DNA from: Brachionus plicatilis
Taxonomy: Eukaryota; Rotifera; Eurotatoria; Ploima; Brachionidae
NCBI GenBank assembly: GCA_010279815.1
Contig: QEOQ01000344.1
Location: forward strand, 837,413 to 886,688
Direction: 5' to 3'
DNA: 49,276 bases
In this document: one piece after another, positions 9,355 through 18,452 of the stretch
How positions within the stretch are numbered: position 1 is the stretch's first letter
How the letters are laid out: every line of letters starts with the position of its first letter
Notes under the pieces: model-generated
The model's database searches: none
Told to the model about the DNA's origin: nothing
What the model saw: only the letters and a program-made list of their open reading frames with translations
Made by a program: the position numbers and the translations under genes

Positions 9355-9837
9355 CTAATTAAATAGAATATAATTTTTTATTTTGACTAAAAAAACGTAT
9401 TTTGGGTTCCTTTCAATGAATATTGCTTTATTCTCGTCATATTTTGGCTTCACAAATCCATCCACTAAAGACTCAAACATGTTTGGTAGATATATTTTTC
9501 CTTCTTTGTTCTTTATCTTCTTGGTCAAAGTGCTTTTGAGTGTGGAAAACATGGTACCTCCGACATTTAACTTCACAATGTCTGATTCAATTGATTCATA
9601 TTTTTTTAATTCTTTAATCATGTTATCATTGTTTGTCTCTTCATCTTTCACTTCATTTACAATCTTGTTTGCCAAATTGATTAAACATTCAAAGTCTTTT
9701 TATATAATCGCAGTCCTCAAATAATTCTTTAATTGTTGATAAAGATTCATCAAGTTGCTTTTTTGTTCTTTCATTTTCTTCGATTCTTTTTCATTATTAT
9801 TTTTATTATTGTTAGCTCCATCTTTTACTTCAGACAT
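9355..9837 (-). pseudogene. BTB/T1 pseudogene, copy 4, truncated and frameshifted
   Basis: A possible original ATG at 9837 opens an Asn/Lys-rich N-terminus (MSEVKDGANNNKNNN). Frameshifts near 9780 and 9705 then break the helical segment. The intact part from about 9675 down to 9395 reads NVGGTMFSTLKSTL, MFESLVDGFVKPKYDENKA and FIERNPKY. It stops exactly where the other copies continue FGCILDYL, running into unrelated AT-rich sequence. The BTB domain is therefore cut mid-fold and the TLDc part is absent. The N-terminal Asn-rich segment is not seen in copies 2 and 3. Confidence 0.8.
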
Positions 9838-10507
9838 TTTGTTTAAATCAAATTGAATATATTTTATTTAAGATTTTTTTCAATTTTCTTTCTTCATTTA
9901 ATTTTTATTACATATTTTTCCAAATTCGAGCTGTATTTTGATTAATTTTGAAATCAAAATTAAAAATTTTGATATGATAATTTTTTACTTTTTATTTGAT
10001 AATTTTTCCTTTTGATAAGATAAATTCTATGAGAATTTTCGAAAAACATCGTTCAAGAATATAAATTTTTTTCTAATTTAAAAATTGGACTATTATTTTT
10101 TATCTCTAATTTAACTTCACTTTTATTTATTTAATCATATCTGTATGTAATAAATTTTAGCGTATAAAACGATTATGTTCAAAAAAAAAATTTTTCAATT
10201 TAAAATACATTATTATCATTTTCACAAAAAACTTCTTGTCTGAAAAAAATTTAAACATCTTAAAATGACTTCTTAACTCCAAAATGCTCGTCAACTTTTT
10301 TTTTCTTTTTGGTTTTGATTTATTTATTTAGCTATTGTTTGAGTGTTCAACAAAATTATATTTCCAAATCAAGTATTGAAAAAATTTTTAAAAATTATTA
10401 TAATTTTGAAAAAATTTCTTATGTCAAATAATGTTTTTTATATGAAATGAAATTTTATTTAATAAAAAAAATTGTTTTGTAAGCATGTAGCATTTTTATA
10501 AGTTAAA
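9838..10507. other. No gene seen
   Basis: AT-rich spacer between the fourth BTB remnant and the 3' flank of the small secreted-protein gene. No similarity to the upstream regions of BTB copies 2 and 3 was found. Confidence 0.45.
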
Positions 10508-10513
10508 TTTATT
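10508..10513 (-). terminator. Polyadenylation signal of the secreted-protein gene
   Basis: AATAAA on the minus strand, about 57 nt downstream of the stop codon at 10570. In such AT-rich DNA the hexamer is common, so it supports the gene model only modestly. Confidence 0.4.
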
Positions 10514-10569
10514 TCAGTGATAAAAAAGTAATTTTAGTTACAAAAACAATTTCGAGCCTCAAAAATTTT

Positions 10570-11164
10570 TTAACATTGACATAAATTAAGTGATTTTTTG
10601 TATCTACAAAATTCTGGATACAATTTTTCTTGTTTATGCTTTGACAAAATAGAGGAAATTTCATCACCAAAGGGCTTCATTCCGGGATCATTACAAACTT
10701 GAACTAAATTTTTTTCAAATTAAATAATTAATCTATTAATTAATTGATTGTTAATTACTATTAAATATATTGCTTCCAGTTATGTTGCTGTTTTGAATAA
10801 AAATTGATTGTCTTTTTCCTCTGTGATGAGGAATTCGGCGAAAATGGCGCGGAGCGAATTTTTGATGAATTCCTTTTTCACAAATTTGTGATTCACATTC
10901 AAATTCACACAATCTCTCAAATTCGCTTTGCTTCCATTTGGAAACAAAACTATCCAGACCCGAATTTGAACCTAAACTTGTTTCAACACTTCCCTCGCAA
11001 ATTTTTACTTAAAAATTGTCAATTTTTTTTAATTCAATAAAATTTTCTAAATCATTAAAAATACCTTCAAAAATGTTGGAGCTCTGGATACCCACATCGT
11101 TTAAAATTAATTGCCCATCATTGATTACTATTGAACTCAAGAAAAAAATCAATATAAGAAACAT
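10570..11164 (-). CDS. Predicted secreted cysteine-containing small protein, three exons
   Basis: Exons on the minus strand are 11164-11065, 11007-10759 and 10703-10570. The introns (57 and 55 nt, GTATTT...TTTAAG and GTAATT...TTTAG) match the usual intron size of this window. Splicing removes the only in-frame stops and yields 160 residues without a break. The start MFLILIFFLSSIV is a typical signal peptide. The mature part has eight cysteines, including C-E-F-E-C-x4-C in exon 2 and three near the end of exon 3 (E-F-C-R-Y, N-L-C-Q-C-stop). A basic stretch ending H-H-R-G-K-R-Q resembles a prohormone convertase site with a glycine for amidation. No family is recognised; a peptide-hormone precursor or a disulphide-rich effector are possibilities. 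AATAAA follows the stop. Confidence 0.6.
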
Positions 11165-13904
11165 TTTGTTTATTTTGTTATCTTTTTTCTTTAATTATCT
11201 TTTATTTCAATTTTATAGACTTTTTTTATTATGATAAAAATACTTTTCATATTCAAAATGGTTATTTTCGATTTTAATAAATGTTACAAGGAGAAATTTA
11301 ATTGAGCTTTTTTTAAATAAAGAACAAAGTCAAATATGCCATCTAAGTTTACAAGACTATACTTAGATATCAGAGTATTGGGTTTAATTTAAAAAAATTT
11401 TTTAAAGGGTCGAAAATTTTTCATAATTAAAGAAAAATAAAAAAAAATTCTTTGTTATTTTAAAGGATTAGGTCCATATGTCTATTATTGTCCATCAATA
11501 ATCGATAGTGAAATTTTGAATTTAAAATTAACAATAGCATTTAAATATTTGTCTGTTCCATCTTGAACCTGCCTGAAATTTAAATGATAAATAAAAGCAG
11601 ACTTTTTAAATTTTTGTCTTAAAAAAATCAATTGTATTAGCATGCTCATCATGATCGATATCAAAATCAAACTATAATTTAAAACAAAATATTAAATTAA
11701 AAACAACTGGGATATCAAAAAAAGTTTTGAAATAAACAAAGATTCGACTGAAAATAAAATAAAAAACTAGCATAAACATGCTAATAAATCAACAATTAAA
11801 ACTATTTTGATTTGTGTTTAACCATTTGTAATTAGCCATAATTCAGAGAAAATATTAAATTTTGGATCACGGATACGAATTTTAAAAGGAAAAATAAAAG
11901 CAATTCGGAAAAGTTTGTTTATCATAAGCTAATGTAAATTTTATTTGATAATTTTATTTTTTAAAAAAAGCTTTTATCAATGGGTTTTGTTGGGAATAAA
12001 TTTAATTTTTTACTCATCAATTGTTTTACCTATTTGAATTAGAGTTATTTTACTAAAGAAATCTCAAGCCGAAAATTTAATTTTAAATTCTTAGACTTGT
12101 TTAAAGTCTAGTTGGCAAATTAGCCTAAATAAAATCAGAGCTAATTAAATTCGGTCAGTCTAGTCCAACAAAAAAATTTTAAAAATTGTTCCATTCTTTT
12201 TTGTTTCTAATAAATTTTACTGATAATTACATAACCAGGTTGGTTTTGAAAAAAAAAATAAAAATCAATTTAGTCGAGCCTGGGACCAAATGGCACAAGG
12301 CTTTTATTCAAAATCGCTATTCAAAAATCAAATTATGAATGTATGACTAATCACTTTAAATTCTAATGAGATTAATGTAATTGATTGGAAATATTAACCA
12401 AAAGAAAAGGAAAGTAATCTGTTCTTTTGTTCGACTATTTTGCCAATATTCATTAAGTCTTTTAATTAATGGTTAGTTCTTGAAATTTAAATATATCTAA
12501 GTTATCTTAAAGAATAAAAGCTTAATGAATTATATGCTTGAAATGATTTTGAAAAATGAATAGACATTTAGCTTTTAATTGTAGACAGAAACCAAGACTG
12601 AATATTTATTTCAAGATAAATTTTATTCTAGTTAATAACAAGGACCGCAAAAATTGATTCAATCGAACTCCGAAAAATTGATGGTAACATTTAAACCAAG
12701 TAATCTTTTGTTTATCAAATGCTTAATTTATTGAGCTCAAATGCCATTGGAATAATGTAAACGATTTGTGCCATAAAAAGTAATGTTCAACTATCAAAAT
12801 TTATTTATTTTTAACTTTTTTCGTAATAAGTTGTTTGTTTAGTAAGTGAATTGTAGTGATAGCAATTCATAATATTCTAAATTCAAAACTAATAGATAAA
12901 GCAATTTAAAATAAATAAATAAACTATTAAGTAAATTTTTTAAAACAGCATCGCTCATTTTATCAAGAATAGCTTTCGACTAGCTGAAATTGAGGCGATT
13001 ATTTAAAGAAGCTTTTAAATTCTAAGCCCTAAGATATAAATCAATGATAAAGCAGCATACCATTCCATTGTTTGTTTAAGTTTTTTTCACTTATTAACTC
13101 AAATCCATAAAACAATTTCTTATCTTAGTGGGCTTTTTTGGAGCTATTCACAGTAAATTTACAAATATTTATTTGAGTTTTTTTAATGAGGAAATGACAG
13201 AGAAAGAGAGAAAAAAATAAATAGAATTTTTTTTTCAAATTTAAAAATATTTTAATGGGGCAGCTAAAAAAATCAAGTGGTGTGGCACAAATATTCAAGA
13301 GATAAGCAGAGAATTTTTTTTAGGTAAATGTTTATTAATGGAATACTCAAGAGATTTAATTAAAAATATTTATAGCTTATTAAACGAGATAAACAAACGA
13401 ACCGAAGATAAAGAAATAAAAATTCAATTTCTGGTTATTTTCTTTAAATTTGAGTTTAATAAGCTTGACTAAGCGTGCTTTTGGTGCACAGAGCTAAGTA
13501 AAAAAAAAAAAAAAAAGCAAAAAAATGATTGTAGAAACATGCTACAATTTAAATTGATTTATGGCCAAATATTTGAGACTTAAAACAAAATCAAATCAAT
13601 TATTAATGAGAATAATATTGAATTTTCCGAATTTAATTCGATTTCAAATAGAAATATTGAGTTTTTATCTTTAAATGAATTTAAGATAAGTCTATCATTT
13701 TTGGAACATTTTTTGCTAATTTTTCTGTCCGATCAACAAAAGTTCTCAAGCCATTTCGAGCTAAATGACGCTTGAAACTTGCTGATGGATTATTATATTG
13801 TTATATTGCGTCATAAACTAATAATTTACAAGCAATAAATTATTATTTTTTATTTTTTTTTTCGAATGTCCACAGAGTATCAAAAAGAGTGGAATTTAAT
13901 TAGA
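11165..13904. other. Gene-poor AT-rich region
   Basis: No convincing gene. At 11502-11585 (minus) a good acceptor (AAATTTCAG) precedes a 28-codon open frame starting QVQDGTDKYLNAIV that ends in TAA. No matching upstream exon was found, so it is left as a possible exon only. The rest holds no recognisable repeat, RNA or coding signal. Confidence 0.45.
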
Positions 13905-13914
13905 ATTTAGCCCG

Positions 13915-13992
13915 AATTGTATTCTGGGCGTTTGGGGATTAATTATTGTTATTATTTTCGCGGTGTTTCGAAATCAATGTTTTTGTCATCAG
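13915..13992 (+). other. Possible unassigned exon with strong splice donor
   Basis: A locally GC-richer stretch ends in CAG|GTAAGA, a near-ideal donor at 13992/13993. A good acceptor (TTAATTATAG) follows at 14066, giving a 74-nt intron. The stretch can read as a hydrophobic segment (GVWGLIIVIIFAVF), or from ATG at 13977 across the junction as MFLSSDNHSMGSNVSTSN. It could be a 5' exon of the Ig gene at 18453 with a long first intron, or a separate small gene. Nothing here settles this. Confidence 0.25.
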
Positions 13993-14392
13993 GTAAGACA
14001 AATTGATTTTTTTCGCATAATAATTGAGGCCATGTTCCGAGTGTTTATTTGATTGCTTAATTATAGACAATCACAGCATGGGTTCTAATGTTAGCACATC
14101 AAATCAGCTAATTACATTTCCTCTAGATAAATTTTTTTGTTGCTGATTAGAGCGTTTCAATGGAAAATTTTGTTCAAAAAACCGGATTTTGACTCTCAAT
14201 ACAACAGAAAGATTCGAGAGGTATTTAAATGGTACTTAAAAATCAATATAGAGAATAATTAAGGAAGCTTAAGGGCACTTCTTGCTTGATGAGCCAGTTT
14301 TTTAACAATTCGCCAAAAGAAATAACTTAATTGAAAAAACTAGCTCTACAAAACTTGGATATTCTGCTGTGACTGAAAGCGAGTAGCCCAAA

Positions 14393-15720
14393 ACTAAGAC
14401 TGATATCATTCTAGGACCATGATTTTACTTTTTTTTTTAAATAAATAAATCGATTTAAATTTATTAAATTTTTTTTATTTAGAAACAAAAAAAAATGTCC
14501 AAAAAATAATTTTTTTTCGGTCGTAAAAAGTTGTGAGTCCTATTTTTTGAGTAACTCAAATTTCAGCAAGAAAAAAATTGTAAATTTTATTTTAGATAAA
14601 TTGTTGAAGATTTTTTTTTTATAAAAAAAATAAAGAGTAAAATACTAAGATCCTGAATATTTAAGAGTCTTAATTTTAGAATACGCAATATTTGTTAAAG
14701 AAAATGTGATTAAATTTTACTATATTTTAATATAAAATATTTATTTTTTTTAATCTTTTCGAACAAAAATTATTGAATATAAAATTTAAAATTATGGTCC
14801 TAAAAATCTATAAGTTTTAAATTTAAGATGAAAAGCATATAGTTAAAGAATTAATTTAATTTACTTTTTTAAATAGCTTGTCAAAAAAGGCCTATTTTAA
14901 AGAGTTAAATAATAGGCCTAAAATTTTATGAGTCTTATTTTCAGGCTTCTCGATTCAATTATTTATCTAAAAAAAGTAAAATTTATGAAAATTTTCTTTA
15001 CTTAAAATCAAGTAACCTAAAATTAAAACTCATAGTATTTCAGGAATTTAATTTACTCTTTAAAAAATATTAAAAAAATTAGAATAAGTTAAGTTTTTTG
15101 ACCAAATTTTAATTTTTTTTAATAAATTAATTTAAGCTTTTTTAAACAGTTAGATAAAAAAATTAATGAGTAAAACTAATGCTATTAATTGTATTTTTAG
15201 GTTGCTAAATTTTCAGTAAAAAAAATGTTTGAGAATTTAAATTTGTTTATATAAATAGTTTAAAAATTATTTCATTCTTATTTAAATAACTATTCAAAAA
15301 ATATTCTTTTTAATAGAGTTAAATAAAAGCCCTAAAGTTTTATGAGTCTTAATTTCAGGATTTTCGATTTTAGTTTAAGAAAAATTTCAAAAATTTACTC
15401 ATTTTTCGGAATAAAAATAGTTTTATTAAAAAAAATCAATCAAAAAATTTTGGCTCGGAAAAGCTAATATTATTAGTTAACTCAATTTTCAGCAAAGATT
15501 TTTTTAAACAAATCTGTTAGAATTTTTAATTTTTTCTTATGAAAAAAAAAGTAGTCAAAAAAATAATCTTTTTTTGAAGAGAATAATTATGCCTCTGAAA
15601 TGTAATGAGTCTAAATTTTAGGCTAATCAATTTTACTTGTATTTCAGAAATTTACTTAATTTTTCTTCAAAAACAAAAAAAAGCTAGTCACAAAAATTAT
15701 GTTTGAAAATTTTGTGAAAT
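14393..15720 (+). repeat. Strongly diverged tandem repeat array
   Basis: A recurring phrase of the form (C)CCTAAA-T-TTATGAGTCTTA-TTTCAGG-TT occurs in decayed versions near 14537, 14649, 14793, 14908, 15013, 15175, 15330, 15460 and 15589. The spacing is irregular, about 105-160 bp. The clearest pair is 14908 and 15330. The array explains the monotonous texture of this stretch and contains no open frame. Repeat boundaries were judged by eye. Confidence 0.5.
15029..15343 (+). repeat. 0.3-kb block duplicated at 17588-17901 (first copy)
   Basis: Nearly colinear with 17588-17901 over about 310 bp, from TATTTCAGGAATTTAATTTA to CCCTAAAGTTTTA, with scattered substitutions and small indels. This copy lies inside the tandem array, so it is probably the source and the other the transposed or duplicated product. 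Confidence 0.8.
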
Positions 15721-16683
15721 GACCCATTCAGCATTGATCACACATCCAGCTGAGATTTGCCTTCCCAAATTCAATTAAGATGATTCATTAAGAAAGAAAA
15801 AAATGGAACAAATAAACATTTTCTTTAAAAAAAAAATTAAATTTTGTTTTTTAAAGCTCAGAGCTAAATAAAAACAGGTCGACAAAACAGACTCTCAGAA
15901 GCCACTAAGTTACAATTTTTTTAAATTAAATAAAACAAAAAAGAGAAAAATTTTTTTAAATAAGAAAAAGTGCGAAGATAAAGTTTCCAAGCAATTAGAG
16001 CAGTCAATATTTAGGCATGCAAAGTAAACATTCAGAGGTGCACCAGTCGCGTTGAAGCAACCCCTTGGAATTTAAAGCAGCACTTCCTTGAGAAGTTTTG
16101 TTTGAACAAAGTGTTTTCACGCATAAACAAATTTTATCTAAACTTTGCCAGGAATAAACAAAAAACTAGAGAAAATTTTTTAGTTTAGTAATCGAATTTT
16201 TGAGGCATCCGACAGATTCAGCGGAAAAGCCGATGACAACAACAATTTGTATTATTTAGCCAAATTAAGATTTGTCTAGAAAGCGCTATTTGAAATAGCG
16301 GATAAATTTCAAGTGCCTGTCATTCTGCAAAAATTAGAGTAAATATTTCAAGTGTCTTTTATGCTGATTACAAATTGACTATGTCTTTTCTAATATTTCA
16401 ACCCAATTGTCACTTAGAATAATTAAACTTTTAGAGAAACTTGAAAATTACTTAGCAACAAGTGCTAGTTGCAATTCGAGCAAAACTTCCTGCTTTTTCA
16501 ATTGATTCAAAAATGTTTTCCAGAAATTCATTTATTTTTAAATAAAAAAAAAAACAAAAAATTAATGAGATTTATTAATCGATTGGTCACATAACGTGAT
16601 ACTGGACAAAATAGTCATATGCATTCTCATCGCTCAAGTTTTCTTAGTCTTGTGCCGCCAAGTCAAATATTTGCTTTCTTAGT
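15721..16683. other. No gene seen; one perfect small palindrome
   Basis: No gene is recognised here. At 16284-16300 the sequence CGCTATTT-G-AAATAGCG is a perfect 17-bp inverted repeat in a mixed-composition patch. It could be a binding site for a dimeric factor, but there is no independent support. Confidence 0.35.
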
Positions 16684-17040
16684 TTTTCTTATGTGAAAGG
16701 AGATAGAGCAGAATGGTGGCCTGGCCTGCCAATTCAATGGCCCATTGCACCTCACTCGACTGGAACTAATTCATGGCGCAATCATTTCTTTTTTTCTAGA
16801 AAAAAAATAATTTTTTTTTTAATTCTAATTAAATTTATTTCTAAGGCTAGAGAAGAGATTAAATTCGGGCATTTTGTTATACTAGGAGAATTTTGCTGCT
16901 CAGAACGAAACAAAATGAGAATCACGAAATTAGTTTTAAATTTTCATGTTCCAGTTAGAACGCGATCACAATCAATTTCAACACAATTCTTAAGGTTTCT
17001 TAACTTGCTTAATCATCGAACAAATATGCTTCTACAATAA
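16684..17040. other. GC-richer island of unknown nature
   Basis: About 100 bases from 16690 are markedly richer in G and C than the surroundings. Several frames are open: plus AEWWPGLPIQWPIAPHSTG, minus SSEVQWAIELAGQATILLY with an upstream AG acceptor. The plus frame stays open to 17040. No frame shows a recognised domain or convincing pair of splice sites. It may be an exon, a non-coding RNA or a regulatory element. Confidence 0.3.
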
Positions 17041-17459
17041 GAAAAAAATACAACTTGAAGTTTAATTAAAATTTTAAATCTTTTGTCATTTAATCCTAGG
17101 TGTACAAAATAGCAGTTTGGCGCTATTTTTTTCTCTTTTTCTTTTTTTACCCAATTTCGTGAGCTATAACTCTTTCCTATAATTAACAAGTGTCCTAGGG
17201 TGTTTTGTTTATGCAAGGCTACTTTTTTCCTGTCAGCGTTTTTTTTTTATTTTTGAAATTTTTTAATTTTTTTTTTTAATTCAAATTTAATTTAGATATA
17301 ATAAAATTTGCGAAAAACATGCAAATATTCACTCTAATAACCATTTTTTACTAATTAATTTTTTTTTTGGATTAAAAAGCTTTTACAAAAACATTAGCTC
17401 AAAATTTGGTTGTCAACCTTCATTCTCGATTATTTTCTCTCATAAACTAATTGTTTTAA
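17041..17459. other. No gene seen
   Basis: AT-rich spacer before the duplicated flank at 17460. The 67-codon minus-strand frame at 17013-17216 shows no domain, signal peptide or splice context. Confidence 0.4.
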
Positions 17460-17586
17460 AATTGAAATAATATTTTATTTATGAAAAATCTTATCTCCTA
17501 CTTTGTTTTATCATTTAATAGATGATTAAAAAAAATTTTTTTTTTGCTTTTTTTTCCCTAAATTTCGAAATATAAATTAATTAAAA
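17460..17586 (+). repeat. ~125-bp direct repeat, left copy
   Basis: The sequence from AATTGAAATAATATTTTATT to AAATTAATTAAAA recurs almost unchanged at 17902-18028. The two copies flank the 0.3-kb block exactly, giving an A-B-A structure. Confidence 0.8.
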
Positions 17587-17587
17587 A

Positions 17588-17901
17588 TCATGGTATTTCA
17601 GGAATTTAATTTATTCTTTAAAAAATGTTTAAAAAAATTAGAATAATTTAAGTTTTTTGACCAAATTTTTATTTTTTTTAAAAATTAATTTAAGCTTTTT
17701 TAAACAGTTAGATAAAAAAATTAATGAGTAAAACTAATGCTATAAGTTGTAATTTTAGGTTACTTAATTTTCAGTAAAAAAATATTTGAGAATTTTAATT
17801 TGTTTATATAAATAGTTTAAAAATTATTTTATTTTTATTTAAATAGCTATTCAAAAAATATTCTTTTTAATAGAGTTAAAAAAATAGCCCTAAAGTTTTA
17901 C
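17588..17901 (+). repeat. 0.3-kb block, second copy, inserted between direct repeats
   Basis: Copy of 15029-15343. Both of its ends coincide with the inner edges of the flanking 125-bp repeats, so it entered together with, or by means of, that duplication. Confidence 0.8.
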
Positions 17902-18028
17902 AATTGAAATAATATTTTATTTATGAAAAATCTTATCTCCTACTTTGTTTTATCATTTAATAGATGATTAAAAAAAATTTTTTTGTTTTCTTTTTTTTCC
18001 TAAATTTCGAAATAAAAATTAATTAAAA
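17902..18028 (+). repeat. ~125-bp direct repeat, right copy
   Basis: Second copy of 17460-17586, differing by a few substitutions in the T-run. Confidence 0.8.
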
Positions 18029-18236
18029 TTAAATTTTCATAAATATTTATTTAAAAAGCTGCTGAGTTTATTTTTATGGTAGCAGACGTCAAATAATAAA
18101 AGGATAGCTCGGATTAACTTTCAATTTAAGATCAAGCTAGTTAGTTGTTCAAAATCTAATTTATGAGGATTCAGTGTTTATAGACGATAAGTCAATTTCA
18201 AATCAAATGGCATAATCAGGCTTTGAAACTTGTTTC

Positions 18237-18266
18237 GAGTGCCTTTCTGAAATTGATAAGGCACTC
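18237..18266. promoter_or_regulatory. Hairpin upstream of the Ig-protein gene
   Basis: GAGTGCCTT (18237-18245) and AAGGCACTC (18258-18266) are perfect inverted repeats with a 12-nt loop, about 190 bp upstream of the ATG at 18453. Position suggests a regulatory or 5' UTR role, without direct evidence. Confidence 0.3.
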
Positions 18267-18452
18267 AAAAATTCAATCAATTTAAACCACTGATAAACTT
18301 AATTACGAAAAATTCCATTCTGATCTAATAAATTTTCTAATCAAATTGATATTTGATTATTCTTTTAAATACCTTTATTATTTTTATAGCTTTTACGTCA
18401 ATAAATATGTTTAGATATGAATTTTAGTTTTTATTCAAGCAATGACAACTGA

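Noticed and set aside
10804..11040. 78-codon plus-strand open frame
   Set aside because: It is the antisense shadow of exon 2 of the minus-strand secreted-protein gene, which has splice sites, a signal peptide and in-frame exons to support it.
11485..11670. Cystatin-like QVQDGT motif in a 61-codon minus-strand frame
   Set aside because: The short resemblance to the cystatin QxVxG loop and a good acceptor are suggestive, but no upstream exon with a donor and no other cystatin feature could be found.
12270..12305. GCCTGGGACC segment resembling the retroelement tail
   Set aside because: Only about ten bases agree and the conserved flanks are absent.
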